Positions 45,219 through 55,136 of a stretch of DNA of 64,000 nucleotides are shown here, in pieces. The number at the start of each line of letters is the position of its first letter. The stretch's first letter is position 1. Below the pieces are notes generated by a model, which worked only from the letters and a program-made list of their open reading frames with translations, was not told the origin of the DNA and searched no databases. The stretch is taken from positions 91,381-155,380 of the forward strand of contig CAVZAF010000006.1 of the NCBI GenBank assembly GCA_963773315.1. The letters are read 5' to 3'. Source of the stretch: DATKAS01 sp963773315 (GTDB taxonomy: Bacteria > Actinomycetota > Acidimicrobiia > Acidimicrobiales > DATKAS01). Made by a program: the position numbers and the translations under genes.

Positions 45219-46796
45219 GCGCGACCGCGACGGTGACTCGCCTCTCGGTTCGGCAGATGAGGACAGGAGCGATCGTGCTCGCCGTCGCGTGCGCGGCAAT
45301 GGTCGCGACGACGATCAAGACACGCGAGGCAACCGAGGCGCTCACACCCGGCCTCGTCGAGGACCTCGCGTCGAACCCCGCGCTGCGCGCGCTCTACGGC
45401 ACGCCATTCGACCTCGCGACCCCGGGTGGCTTCACCGTCTGGCGCCTCGGGATGTTCTTGTCCGCGGCCGCGTGCGCATGGGGGCTCCTCACCGCGACAC
45501 GCCTGCTTCGAGGAGAGGAAGAGGCCGGCCGCGCCGAGCTCGTGCACACGGCTCCCATCACCCATCCGTTCATCACGAACATCACGCTCCTGGTCATCGC
45601 CGCCGCAGCACCGTTCGTCGGCGTCCTGGTCGCGTTGGCGTTCCTCGGAACCGCACAGGAAGTCGCCGGATCGATCTTGTTCAGCGCTGGGCTCACGTTG
45701 CTGATGCTCGTCTTCATCGCGACGGGTGGCCTCACCGCCCAGCTGTTCGCCACGCGGAGGCGAGCCTCAGGCGCGGGAGGGCTCGTGCTCGGCGCGCTCT
45801 TCCTGCTGCGCATGGTCGCCGACGGGTCGAGCGGGCTCGGGTGGCTGCGGTGGCTGACACCGTTCGGCTGGTTGGAGGAGCTGCGCCCGTTCGCCGACAA
45901 CCGCGTGCTTCCACTGTTGCTGCTGGCCTGCCTCGCGGTCGCCGTAGGCGCGATCGCGATCGCGCTGTCGCGTCGAGCGCGACCTCGGAGACGGGATCGT
46001 GCGCGAGCGCGACACAGCGGAGATGCAAGCCGGCCTGCTGCGCGGGCCGTTCCCGTTCCAGTGGCGGCAAGGCACCGGCGCGCTGATCGGGTGGGGTGTG
46101 TCGCTCGTCGCGGCTGGCCTCGTCATCGGCGGAATCACGAGCGCGTTCACGCAATACGTCGCCGAGAACCCCGAGGTCGAGAAGTTCGTAGGGAAGTTCG
46201 GGTTCGGCAACCTCGGCTCTGTCGCCGGGTTCGTCGGCTCGATGGAGGTCTTCCCCGCGCTCGCTGTCGCGCTCTTCGCCGTGGCGGCGACGAACCGCAC
46301 CTGGGAGGACGAGCAGGAGCGCCGGCTCGAGCTCGCGCTCCCCAACCCCGTGACGCGGCCGAGATGGCTCGGGGCATCCGTGCTCGCCACGTCGATCGCG
46401 GTCCTCCTCGTCAGCGCCGGCTGCGCGGTTGCGACCTGGATGGCGGTGAAGGCGGCGAACGGCGCCTTGGGGCTCGACCAAGCACTCGCCGGGATCTTGA
46501 ACACCCTCCCGGCGGTGGCGGTCTTCCTCGGGACCGCGGTGCTGCTCCTCGGCGTGCGTCCCGAAGTGACGCGGGTCGGCGCGGGTGGCTTTGCCGTCGG
46601 CGCGCTGTTCGTCAGCGTGTTCGGGCCGACGATCAAGCTCCCATCTTGGGTCCTCGACCTGTCGCCGTTCCACCACCTCGCGAGCGTGCCCGCGACGCCG
46701 GTCGACTGGACGACGACTGTCGTGATGCTCGTGCTCGCCGCCGCGCTCTTCGGCGCAGGCTTCGTCGGCTACTCGCTGCGAGACCTGCGCGTCTAG
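45215..46796 (+). CDS. ABC-2 type permease, polyketide-antibiotic exporter family (frame broken once)
   Basis: Membrane partner of the preceding ATPase, about 526 residues with twelve or so helices. The first half (VSATATVTRLSVRQMRTGAI, then TPGGFTVWRLGMFLSAAACA and LLRGEEEAGRAELVHTAPIT) and second half (AGLLRGPFPFQWRQGTGALI, then FVGSMEVFPALAVALFAVAA and RTWEDEQERRLELALPNPV) repeat the same plan: each half ends its cytoplasmic loop in an E-E-x-x-G-R-x-E-L-like motif. The halves are in two frames joined near 45974, where CGCGTCGAGCGCGAC has one base too many; the repaired join reads L-S-R-E-R-D-L-G-D-G-I-V. The substrate is unknown. Confidence 0.88.
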
Positions 46797-46826
46797 AACT
46801 ACACCGCCTGGAACGAGGAAGTTTCC

Positions 46827-47414
46827 TCACCACACCCCGGGGATGAGGCGGGCCCGGGTCGAGGCGTAGCCGCGGTACTCGTCGCCGAACGCCGCCTCGA
46901 GCACGCCTTCCTCCACCCGGATGCGGGCGACGTAGCCGACGAGGATGCACACGACCGCGCCGACCACGCTCAACAGGTTGGCCTGCGCGAGGCCGACGCC
47001 GGCGAAGACGAGCAGCACTGCCGAGTACGAGGGATGACGCACGTACCGGTATGGCCCCCGTTGCTCGACGTGCGCGCCGGCTTCCACCCCGACGACGCGC
47101 GAGAACTGCGAGCCAAGTGTCGACACCGCCCACATCCGCAGCACGATCCCCGCCCACACGATCGCGATGCCGATCGGCCACACCCATGTCGGGAGGTCCA
47201 GCGCTTCGACCCAGAACGGCGACCCGAGCGCGAGGACGAGAGCGGCGATTTGCCAGACCTGGATCCAGAGGTAGGTCCGACGGTCGGACTCGGTGCGCAC
47301 CGACCGGACCTCTCCACCCCCGCGGCGCACCGCCAGCCTGTCGAGGCCGAACAAGGCGACGATGGTGAGCAGCGTCGTTGTGGCCGCAAGCTGCGTCGGT
47401 CCGCCGAGCGTCAT
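46827..47414 (-). CDS. isoprenylcysteine carboxyl methyltransferase-like membrane protein
   Basis: A 195-residue membrane protein with about five helices. The SAM-binding C-terminal half matches the ICMT/PEMT group: GAHVEQRGPYRYVRHPSYSA (G-P-Y-x-x-x-R-H-P-x-Y) and RIRVEEGVLEAAFGDEYRGY (E-E-x-x-L-x-x-x-F-G-x-x-Y). Bacterial members methylate small lipophilic or sulfur substrates; the true one is unknown. ATG at 47414. Convergent with the ABC permease gene, 30 bp apart. Confidence 0.88.
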   Translation of the reverse strand: MTLGGPTQLAATTTLLTIVALFGLDRLAVRRGGGEVRSVRTESDRRTYLWIQVWQIAALVLALGSPFWVEALDLPTWVWPIGIAIVWAGIVLRMWAVSTLGSQFSRVVGVEAGAHVEQRGPYRYVRHPSYSAVLLVFAGVGLAQANLLSVVGAVVCILVGYVARIRVEEGVLEAAFGDEYRGYASTRARLIPGVW

Positions 47415-47465
47415 GGCCGCGCCGCCATCGCCAGAGCATATGGACGGCACGGCCAGCGCGACGGG

Positions 47466-47843
47466 CTAGGCAGCGGCCTCGATGGCGGGCAGGTCGCCGA
47501 AGAACCCCGTGACCTTGCGCAGGCGCCCGTCGTCAGCGACCTCGGCAATGTCGAAGCCGGCGACGGCTACCGCGCCGTCGGGACCGACGAGCTCCCACCC
47601 GTAGCGAGCGAACTCGTGATGGACGTCGATGCCCGTGATGCGCCGAAAGGTGTGCCCGGCGTAGTGCGTGTTCACGAGATCAGCCGCCCCGCTGAGCCCG
47701 ACGTATCCGTTGCCCTCGAGGGGCGGGTCGACGAGTCGGCCGTCGGGAGTCCACGCCTGCTCGATGAGCTTCATGCGCCGCTCGACGTCCGCTTCCGCAT
47801 ACGCCTCGAGCCACGCGTCGACCACAGTCGTCAGATCGTTCAT
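47466..47843 (-). CDS. SnoaL-like / NTF2-fold protein
   Basis: A 125-residue protein with the cone-shaped NTF2 fold pattern: helix LTTVVDAWLEAYAEADVERR, then AWTPDGRLVDPPLEGNGYVG and a beta sheet ending GRLRKVTGFFGDLPAIEAAA. Such proteins are isomerases, cyclases or ligand binders. The second ATG (47843) is chosen because AGGAGA stands just before it. Divergent from the XRE regulator gene, with a small palindrome between the two. Confidence 0.8.
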   Translation of the reverse strand: MNDLTTVVDAWLEAYAEADVERRMKLIEQAWTPDGRLVDPPLEGNGYVGLSGAADLVNTHYAGHTFRRITGIDVHHEFARYGWELVGPDGAVAVAGFDIAEVADDGRLRKVTGFFGDLPAIEAAA

Positions 47844-47920
47844 CACTGTCTCCTTCATGGTGTCGTTGGACCTGTCGTGCTCCGTGAGGTCGACTCTGGA
47901 CGACGGCCTGCCGCGCTGCG

Positions 47921-47937
47921 ATTACCCGTTGGGTAAT
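47921..47937. promoter_or_regulatory. palindromic operator candidate
   Basis: ATTACCC (47921-47927) and GGGTAAT (47931-47937) are exact inverted repeats around GTT. The site lies between the SnoaL-like gene and the XRE regulator gene, 35 bp from the regulator start, and probably binds that regulator. Confidence 0.6.
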
Positions 47938-47972
47938 GGCCGACGTGACGCGACGGTCATAGGTTCGTTGAC

Positions 47973-48758
47973 ATGCCCAAAGAAGCAGTCGGCACCCTCG
48001 TGCGCGAGTGGCGAGGACGACGTCACCGCTCGCAGCTCGACCTCGCGCTCGAGATCGGGGTCTCGGCGCGCCACCTGAGCTTCGTCGAGACCGGTCGCGC
48101 GAAGCCGAGCCCCGAGCTGGTGATCGCCCTCGCCGAGGGCCTCGATGTCCCGCTCCGCGAGCGGAACACTCTGCTCCTCGCCGCCGGCTACGCGCCGCGC
48201 TACGGCGAGACGTCGCTCGCCGACCCCTCGATGGCCATGATGCACGCGGCGATCCAACGCCTGCTCGACGCGCACGACCCCTACCCGGGCCTCGTGATCG
48301 ACCGGCACTGGAACGTGGTGCTCTCGAACCGGGCCGCGGGCGCGCTCGTCGCGGGTCTGCCGGTCGAGCTCCTCGGCCCTCCGTTGAACGTGTACCGCGT
48401 CTGCCTCCACCCCGAAGGGCTCGCGGCGCACACGCGGAACTTCCCCGCGTGGGCGACCTACCTGTTGCATCAGCTTCGGCGCTCCGTGGTGCTCACCAAC
48501 GATCCGACGCTCATCGCGTTGCAGCAGGAGGTCGCCGCGTATCCGAACGTCGCCCAGCTCATGCCCAACGAGCGGGGCGCCGCGTGGGAGGAGCCGCCGC
48601 TGCTCGTGCCGGTGGTCGTCGAGCTCGGTGGCGCGGTGCTGTCGCTCTTCACGACGCTCACGACCTTCGGCACCCCGCGCGACATCACGCTCGACGAGGT
48701 CGCCGTCGAGCTCTTCTTCCCGGCCGACCCTCAGACCGAGGAGCTCCTTCGCAGCTAG
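47973..48758 (+). CDS. XRE family regulator with MmyB-like ligand domain
   Basis: A 261-residue regulator. N-terminal HTH: EWRGRRHRSQLDLALEIGVS and SFVETGRAKPSPELVIALAE. The C-terminal part (about 90-261) matches the MmyB-like ligand-binding (PAS-like) domain: YPGLVIDRHWNVVLSNRAAG, then LFTTLTTFGTPRDITLDEVA. MmyB-type regulators in actinobacteria bind fatty acids or similar ligands and control a neighbouring divergent enzyme gene, here the SnoaL-like gene. ATG at 47973. Confidence 0.92.
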   Translation: MPKEAVGTLVREWRGRRHRSQLDLALEIGVSARHLSFVETGRAKPSPELVIALAEGLDVPLRERNTLLLAAGYAPRYGETSLADPSMAMMHAAIQRLLDAHDPYPGLVIDRHWNVVLSNRAAGALVAGLPVELLGPPLNVYRVCLHPEGLAAHTRNFPAWATYLLHQLRRSVVLTNDPTLIALQQEVAAYPNVAQLMPNERGAAWEEPPLLVPVVVELGGAVLSLFTTLTTFGTPRDITLDEVAVELFFPADPQTEELLRS

Positions 48759-49147
48759 CGGGCGGTGCGCACAGGGTGGACGTCGACCAACCAGGCCGCG
48801 AGCGTCGCGGGGCCGTTCGGTCCGTCGATCCCGATGATCCAGCCCACCGACGGTCGGTAGAAGAGCTTCGTCACGACCGAGATCTGGCACGCGGGGGTGT
48901 GATAGCAGCGCGCCTCGATCTCTTCGCCGCCGATGTCGAGCACGATGCGATTCGTGAGCTGCGTCGACCTGCTCCAGCGCACTACCACCGGCGCCTGTGC
49001 GAGTCGCGCCGCGAGCTGTTGAAGGCGATGATCTCGCACCAGCCACGCGGCTTCGCGGTCGAGCTCGTCGACATGCATGCTCCTCACGACGCGCATCAGC
49101 TCCGCGCCTGCGAGAAGCACGAACAGCAGCACCGGGATCGACCACAT
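48755..49147 (-). CDS. small membrane-anchored hypothetical protein
   Basis: A 130-residue protein: one N-terminal hydrophobic helix (WSIPVLLFVLLAGAELMRVV), then a beta-rich domain with IVLDIGGEEIEARCYHTPAC and WIIGIDGPNGPATLAAWLVD. No family recognised. Start ATG at 49147 is tentative; the frame is open upstream. Its stop shares bases with the stop of the convergent XRE gene. Confidence 0.5.
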   Translation of the reverse strand: MWSIPVLLFVLLAGAELMRVVRSMHVDELDREAAWLVRDHRLQQLAARLAQAPVVVRWSRSTQLTNRIVLDIGGEEIEARCYHTPACQISVVTKLFYRPSVGWIIGIDGPNGPATLAAWLVDVHPVRTAR

Positions 49148-49178
49148 CGTCAACAAGCCTTCTACAAGTCGGCAGCCC

Positions 49179-50051
49179 TCATGCGTCAGTGAGCGCGGAT
49201 GCGAGCGTTCGGCCTGCGATGCCCTGCATGACCTGGTTGTCCGCGGAGCCTGCAAGGATCGCGACAGCAAGTGCGAGCGCCCATCCTCGGGCACGTGCCC
49301 AGGTGTCGTCGTCGACGTGTCCCGCTGCTTCCCGGAACGTCACGCGCGGACCGTGGTCGAACATCATCCACGCGACCGAAAGGTCTGTTGCGGGATCACC
49401 CGACGTGATGTCGCCGAAGTCGATGACCGCTGAGATCCGACCTTCGTGCACGAGGACGTTCGCCGGGTGGAGGTCTCCGTGCAGCCACACACGGGGGCCC
49501 GTCCACGCGGGCACCGCGAGCATCTCGGACCAGAGCCCGAGGACGGCGTCGGCGTCGAGCTCGGCCGCGAGCTGTGCGACCCGCGTCTGCATCACGTCGT
49601 CGCGCGCGGCAAGCGGAACGCCACGGAACTGGTTCGCCGGCGCGTCCGGGGGCGCGGCGACGTGAAGCGCACGCAGGAACACGCCGAGCGCTTCGGCCGC
49701 AGCGTCAGGGTCACGCGGCAGGCTCACCGCGGCCGGCGCCCCCGCGAGCCACTTGCACACGCTCCACGACCAGGGGTAACCAGCACCAGGGCGACCGACA
49801 TGGATCGGCGCGGGAATCGGCAGCGGGAGCAGCGGTGCGAGGTCGGGCAGCCATCGCTGCTCGCGTTCGATGAGCGGCGCCGACATCACCCGCCGCGGGA
49901 GGCGCACCGCGAGGTCGGGGCCGAGCCGGTACATCACGTTGTCCCAACCGATCACCGCATCGGTCAGCGGGAGCGTCGCGAGCTCGGGATGCTGCTCGGC
50001 GAGGAGGCGCCGGACCAGCGCCTCGTCGATGACGAGGTCGGCCGTCGGCAT
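49179..50051 (-). CDS. aminoglycoside phosphotransferase-fold kinase
   Basis: A 290-residue APH/choline-kinase-like enzyme. The nucleotide-binding lobe has GWDNVMYRLGPDLAVRLPRR. The catalytic loop WLHGDLHPANVLVHEGRIS contains the H-G-D-x-x-x-x-N motif with catalytic Asp, and VIDFGDITSGDPATDL is the metal-binding D-F-G counterpart. All key residues are present, so it is probably active; natural substrates of such stand-alone actinobacterial members are mostly unknown. ATG at 50051, 26 bp after the SDR gene and likely co-transcribed with it. Confidence 0.9.
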   Translation of the reverse strand: MPTADLVIDEALVRRLLAEQHPELATLPLTDAVIGWDNVMYRLGPDLAVRLPRRVMSAPLIEREQRWLPDLAPLLPLPIPAPIHVGRPGAGYPWSWSVCKWLAGAPAAVSLPRDPDAAAEALGVFLRALHVAAPPDAPANQFRGVPLAARDDVMQTRVAQLAAELDADAVLGLWSEMLAVPAWTGPRVWLHGDLHPANVLVHEGRISAVIDFGDITSGDPATDLSVAWMMFDHGPRVTFREAAGHVDDDTWARARGWALALAVAILAGSADNQVMQGIAGRTLASALTDA

Positions 50052-50077
50052 CGGATCCGCAGCCAACGCGCCCGTCG

Positions 50078-50944
50078 TCAGTACTGCACGACGTGGACGG
50101 GCTCGGCCGCCCCGTCGAGCGCCGCCGCGAGCTCGTTCACGGTCCAGCCGGGGCGACGATCGAGCACGGCCTCGTGCGGATGCGACCACAGGCCGAGCTT
50201 CGACCCGTTGAACGTGATCAGCTGGCTGCGGAGATGCGTCGCGCGGTCGCTGCACAGGTACACGACGATCGGGGCGACAGACTCGGTCGTGCCGAAGCCG
50301 AGCTCGTGTGCGGCGGGCGGAGGCTTGCCGGCGTCAGCGGCGCGCTTGGCCGCGTTGTCGAACACGACCTGGGTCATGTCGGTCTGCGCGATCGGCCACA
50401 ACGCGTTCGTGCGGATGTCGAAGCGCCTCAGCTCGACGTCCCACGAGTAGAGCATCCCCATCACGCCGGCCTTCGACGCGGCGTAGTTCGTCTGGCCGAC
50501 GGAGCCCACGAACGCGGCATTCGACACGACCTGCAGCAAGAGCCCGCCCGTGTCCCGCATCGCGCGGGCGGCGTGCCGACTCACCGACCACGTGCCCCGA
50601 AGGTTGACCGCGACGACCTCGTCGAACTCGTCGGGACTCATGTTCATGAGCGTGCGGTCGCGCACGATGCCGGCGTTGTTCACGACGGCATCGATGCCGC
50701 CGAACGAGTCGACGCATGTCTGCACGATCTCCTCCGCGAGGTCATCGTTTGCGACCGAGCCGACCACCTGGACCGCGCTGCCACCTGCGGAAGAGATCTC
50801 CCCCACGACGTCGCGCAGCAGCTCCTCGTTCGTGCCGTTGACGACGAGCTGCGCGCCCTCGGAGGCCAATGCCAGCGCGAACGCGTGGCCGAGACCTCGC
50901 GACGCTCCGGTGACGACGATGCGCTTGCCGTCGACTTCGCCCAC
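50078..50944 (-). CDS. short-chain dehydrogenase/reductase
   Basis: A 288-residue NAD(P)-dependent oxidoreductase. Cofactor motif VVTGASRGLGHAFALALA (TGxxxGxG), NNAG at about 90, and the active-site VVSNAAFVGSVGQTNYAASK with Ser, Tyr and Lys of the catalytic triad. A C-terminal extension of about 40 residues after the usual SDR end is present. The size and tail resemble SDRs of steroid/fatty-acid catabolic clusters (17-beta-HSD4-like). It is divergent from the hydratase gene, 50 bp apart, and may belong to the same degradative set. Confidence 0.93.
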   Translation of the reverse strand: MGEVDGKRIVVTGASRGLGHAFALALASEGAQLVVNGTNEELLRDVVGEISSAGGSAVQVVGSVANDDLAEEIVQTCVDSFGGIDAVVNNAGIVRDRTLMNMSPDEFDEVVAVNLRGTWSVSRHAARAMRDTGGLLLQVVSNAAFVGSVGQTNYAASKAGVMGMLYSWDVELRRFDIRTNALWPIAQTDMTQVVFDNAAKRAADAGKPPPAAHELGFGTTESVAPIVVYLCSDRATHLRSQLITFNGSKLGLWSHPHEAVLDRRPGWTVNELAAALDGAAEPVHVVQY

Positions 50945-50994
50945 GACGGGCGAGCGTAGGGGAACGAGGACCGGGCAGCCGTTACGGTCTCCGC

Positions 50995-51802
50995 GTGGAC
51001 GCCGACCAGATCGCCGATCGCCTGCTCCAGGCCTGGGACGGTCGCGCGACCGTGCCGCTCCTGTCCGAGACGATCCCGGGCTTCGACGTCCCCCGTGCCT
51101 ACGACGTGCTGTACGCGATCACCGAGCGGCGGCGAGCGCGGGGATGGACACCGCTCGGCTGGAAGATCGGATTCACGAACCGCACGCTCTGGCCCCGCTA
51201 CGGCGTGTGGCAGCCGATGTGGGCTCCGGTCTGGGACCGCACCGTCCACCGGGCGCGCGACAGGCGCGCTGGGCTCGACATCACGTCGCTCGTGCAGCCC
51301 CGCATCGAGACCGAGGTCGTGTTCTGCCTCCGCGACGACCTGCCCGCGACGGACGACGCACGCACCGTGCTCGAGCACACGGCATGGGTGGCGGCGGGGT
51401 TCGAGATCGTGCAGTGCCACTTCGAGGGCTGGCGGTTCGCAGCCGCCGACTGCACGGCTGCGTTCGGTCTCCATGGCGCCCTGGTGGTGGGTGAGCCCGT
51501 CATGCTCGATGACACAGCGCGAGATCGCCTCGTCGACGAGCTCACGCGGGCCGACGTCACCCTTCGGCGTGGCGACGAGGTCGTCGACACAGGGGTGTCG
51601 TCGGTCGTCCTCGACAGTCCGGCGTGCGCGCTCGCGGCACCTCTCGCGCTGCCTCGACGATCAGGGCAGGGCCAGGCTCGTTGCCGGTGACGTGATCACG
51701 ACAGGCACGATCACGGACGCGTGGCCCGTCGCGGTCGGCGAGACGTGGGCGTCCGACTACGGCGAGCTCGGCATCGACGGGTTGACCTTGACGCTTCGAT
51801 GA
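50995..51802 (+). CDS. 2-keto-4-pentenoate hydratase family (frame broken once)
   Basis: Fumarylacetoacetate-hydrolase superfamily, adding water to 2-hydroxypenta-2,4-dienoates in meta-cleavage pathways. N-terminal IADRLLQAWDGRATVPLLSE, then GWKIGFTNRTLWPRYGV, QPRIETEVVFCLRDDLPATD (E-x-E metal ligands) and AGFEIVQCHFEGWRF. The last part HLSRCLDDQGRARLVAGDVI and GTITDAWPVAVGETWASDYG is in a second frame, joined near 51636 by removing one base from CTCGCGGCACC. About 268 residues, normal length. GTG at 50995. Confidence 0.88.
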
Positions 51803-51822
51803 GGGAGTCCGCGAACAGAGCG

Positions 51823-52659
51823 TCAGCTCTTCCGCGGCGGCGGGAACTTCGCGGCCAGACCCTTCGCTCCCACTTGGAACAAGGTCATCGGTTCAGGGAG
51901 GCCACGCAGCCGGTGGGCCCCGAGGCTGCGATAGCGGATGGTCGTCTTTGTCATCCGCAACGCCGCCTGCCGTGTCGCGTCCGACACGACGATCTGCCCA
52001 CCGTGCGCCGCGGCGCATATGCGCGCAGCAGCGTGCACGTCCATGCCGATGTAGTTCGCGTCGGTGACGGTCGGCTCACCGCTGTGGATCCCGATGCGGA
52101 CCCGGACCGTGAGGCCGTCGGGCCATGACCGCGCTCGTAGGTCGCGCTGGATCGCGATGGCGGCATCGAGCGCCGCGCCGGACTCGATGAACACCGCGAA
52201 GAACTCGTCGGCGCGCGTCTCGACGACGATGCCACCGCCGCCCACCGCGCTCTCGCGCAAGATCGAACGGATGCTGTCGATCAGCTCGCCATAGCCGTCG
52301 CCGAGCCGGTGCACCAAGGCAGTCGATCCCTCGATGTCGGTCATCATCATCGTGACGAACCCGGTGGGAAGCACCACAGGCTCTCTGGCCTGCTTCACGC
52401 CCCTCTCGCGCTCGGACTGGAACTGGCCGGTGATGAACCCGACGGGCACGATGCCGTGCTTCTTGGCCGCCGTGAGCAGCTTCCTGCGGGCGCGCTCGCG
52501 GGCCGGCTCGTCCTCGAACGAAACCTGCTCGAAGCGGGCGAGGGCGTTGCGGACGTGCGCGGCGTCGTTGATCGGGAGCCGCCGCTTTCCCTTCGAGTCG
52601 ACGTACGCGAAGGCGCTGTCGGGCAGGTCAGCGCGCTTGGTCGAGTCGAGCTTCGCCAC
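51823..52659 (-). CDS. class III nucleotide cyclase with N-terminal DUF6582-like domain
   Basis: A 278-residue soluble protein. Residues 1-75 (ADLPDSAFAYVDSKGKRRLP, then INDAAHVRNALARFEQV) match a small domain seen mainly in phage-related and hypothetical proteins. A class III cyclase domain (about 100-270) follows: VTMMMTDIEGSTALVHRLGD (first metal Asp), ETRADEFFAVF (second metal Asp; E where adenylate cyclases have K) and YIGMDVHAAARICAAAHGGQ (H in place of the transition-state Asn, Arg kept). The changes leave the nucleotide specificity open; activity is uncertain. Confidence 0.85.
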   Translation of the reverse strand: MAKLDSTKRADLPDSAFAYVDSKGKRRLPINDAAHVRNALARFEQVSFEDEPARERARRKLLTAAKKHGIVPVGFITGQFQSERERGVKQAREPVVLPTGFVTMMMTDIEGSTALVHRLGDGYGELIDSIRSILRESAVGGGGIVVETRADEFFAVFIESGAALDAAIAIQRDLRARSWPDGLTVRVRIGIHSGEPTVTDANYIGMDVHAAARICAAAHGGQIVVSDATRQAALRMTKTTIRYRSLGAHRLRGLPEPMTLFQVGAKGLAAKFPPPRKS

Positions 52660-52697
52660 GTCGGGAAGTCAACCACGAGAGGGGCGCCGCACCGCAC

Positions 52698-53958
52698 ATG
52701 ACGTGCGAAACTCTGGAGGTGAGCGTCACCGAATCGCCGCGGAACGCATGGCGGCAGACGACACCGGGACCAGCCGGCTGGCCTCGGTCCGCGAGGCCAG
52801 ACGACCCGAAGAAGTACTTCATGGTGTCGGCCGACTGCCACGCGAACGAGCCCGCGAGCTACCTCGCCGAGCACATCGAACCCGAGTACCTGGGTCGCAT
52901 CCCGCACCTCGAGGTGCACGAGGACGGCAGTCAGTACTCGGTGACCGAGGGCAACCGTCCGATGATGATCAGGCCACCCGACGCAGTGCTCGCCGAGGCG
53001 CGGGGCGAGCGCCGGCACTTCTCTCAACGCATCGAGCCCGAAGACGCCTTGCGCAACACGACCGGCCGCACCATCGACGAGCGCCTCACTGATCAGTCTG
53101 CCGACGGAGTCGACATCGAGCTGATCTTCCCCAACAAGGGGCTGCTGTGCTGGGCGACCCCCGATCCCGTGTTCGCGGATGACGATGTGCCGGGCCTGGA
53201 ACCGTTGGGCGTACGACTTCCACGGTGGCGCGACCGGATGGTCCGGCGGACGCACCCGACTGCTGCGATGGCGCTCATCGCCACCGGTGACATCGACGGC
53301 GCGCTGGCCGAGGTTCGATGGGCTGCCGAGCACGACTTCGTCGGCCTGTGCCTCGGCAACGCCCCGATCTACGGGCCCAAGGTCTGGGGCCACATCGAGT
53401 ACAACGATCCCGCCTTCGAGCGACTCTGGTCGCTCGTCGAAGAGACCGGCCTTCCGGTCACGTTCCATGTGTCGACCGGTCGCGACCCACGTGCGGTCGG
53501 CGGCAACGGCGGCGCGATCATCAACTACGTCTGCCACTCGATGGAGACCACGATCGAGCCGCTCGTGCAGCTCATCACCTCAGGCGTGTTCGAGCGCCAC
53601 CCCCGTATGAAGGCAGGACTCGTCGAGTCGGGCATCGGGTTCGTGCCATGGCTGCTCGAGACCATGGACTACGCGTACAAGGCGCACCACTTCTGGGTGC
53701 GACCGGTGATCCCCGAGCTGCCCTCCGAGTACTTCCGGCGGCACTGCTTCGCGACGTTCCAGGAAGATCACGTCGGCGTGCAGGCAGCCGAGCACCACGG
53801 ACCTGGTCGACAACTTGATGTGGGCCAACGACTACCCCCACCACGAGGGGTCGTGGCCGCACTCCGCCGCGTCGATCGAGCGCCAGATGGGTGACCTCGC
53901 CGATGAGTCGAGGGCGAAGATCCTCGGCGCCAACGCAGTCCGCGCCTTCTCCCTGTAG
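52698..53958 (+). CDS. amidohydrolase-2 family metal-dependent hydrolase (frame broken once)
   Basis: TIM-barrel enzyme of the ACMSD/amidohydrolase_2 family, about 419 residues. N-terminal metal site region YFMVSADCHANEPASYLAEH, then FPNKGLLCWATPDP, WGHIEYNDPAFERLWSLVEE, PVTFHVSTGRDPRAV, and the final metal Asp in MWANDYPHHEGSWPHS, which lies in a second frame. The frames join near 53799 by removing one G from GAGCACCACGGACC. Members decarboxylate or hydrolyse ring-derived acids and are frequent in actinobacterial steroid and aromatic clusters. The ATG at 52698 is used; a GTG at 52722 is also possible. Confidence 0.85.
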
Positions 53959-53971
53959 TGCACGGGCTGTA

Positions 53972-55135
53972 ATGCACGGCGCGGCGGTCGTCGTCGGGGT
54001 GGGCGAGTCGGCGTACTACAAGCGCGGCGAGGCGACCGAGACCGAGTTCCAGCTGGCGTGCATCGCGATCCGCAACGCGGTCGCCGACGCCGGGCTGACG
54101 ATGCGCGACGTCGACGGCGTCGTGTCGTACATGGACCGCAACGAGCCGGTGCGGCTGAGCGCCGCGCTCGGCATGGGCGACCTCGCACTTCACGGCGCAG
54201 ACCTTCGGCGGCGGCGGCAACGGCGCCGGCGCCGCGGTGACGCTGGCCGACGCGGCGATCACCGCCGGCTACGCCGAGTGCGTCGTCGTCTACCGGTCGC
54301 TGGCCCAGGGCCAGTTCGACCGCTACGGCCAGTCGCGGTCGCGCCCGGCGATCGCGCGGTGGCGGGCGGCGTTCACCGCGCCCTACGGGATGCTCGTCGC
54401 CCGCGCAGATCTGCGCGATGCAGACCATGCGGTTCATGCACGACCACGGCGTGACGCAGGACAGCCTGGCCGAGGTCGTGCTCGCCTGCTACGCCCACGC
54501 GCAGCGCAACCCCCGGGCGATCCGCTACGGCACTCCCGCTGACGCGCGAGCGAGTACCACGCGTCGCGCTGGATCGCCGAGCCGTTCCACCTCTACGACT
54601 GCTGCCCGGAGAACGACGGCGCCGCCGCGATCGTGGTCACGACACGCCGAGCGAGCGCGCGACCTGGCCCAGCCGCCGGTCGCGATCGTCGCCGGCGCGC
54701 ACGGCCTCGACCACCGCGACGGCGCCGGCGCGTTCAACGAGCCGAACTTCCCGACCGCGCACCACCGCCAGGTCGGGCGTCAGCTGTGGGAGCGAGCCGG
54801 GGTGAAGCCGGCCGACGTCCACGGTCGCCCAGTTCTACGAGAACTTCACCGGGCCGGTGCTGATGGCCATCACCGAGATGGGGTTCTGCGCGCCCGGCGA
54901 GCTCAACGACTTCGTCGCCGACGGCAACCTCCAGTGGCCCAACGGCCGGCTGCCGATCAACACGAGCGGCGGCAACCTCGGCGAGGCCTACATCCACGGC
55001 TTCGGCAACGTCGTCGAGGCGGTGCGCCAGGTCCGCGGCGAGTCGACCTGCCAGGTGGCGGACGTCGAGCTGAGCCTGTCCGTGTCCGGCCCGGGCTTCG
55101 CGCCGGGCAGCGCCGTGCTGTTCGGGAAGGTCTGA
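53972..55135 (+). pseudogene. thiolase-like protein, Ltp2-type aldolase candidate (six +1 frame breaks)
   Basis: A lipid-transfer/thiolase-like protein of about 385 residues. N-terminal HGAAVVVGVGESAYYKRGEA; the region that holds the thiolase nucleophile Cys reads AQTFGGGGNGAGAAVTLADA, without Cys, as in Ltp2 aldolases. RYGTP, PENDGAAAIVVT, AQFYENFTGPVLMAITEMGF and NTSGGNLGEAYIHGF follow. Six single-base surpluses (near 54194, 54407, 54538, 54550, 54645, 54823) break the frame, and removing all six restores one frame to the TGA at 55135. Uncorrected sequencing error or gene decay would both explain this. Paired with the DUF35 gene that starts 1 bp later. Confidence 0.8.
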
Positions 55136-55136
55136 C

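Noticed and set aside
46815..46828. GAGGAA/TTCCTC inverted repeat between the ABC permease and the methyltransferase gene as a bidirectional terminator.
   Set aside because: The loop is only 2 nt and no U-tract follows, so a stable terminator hairpin is unlikely.
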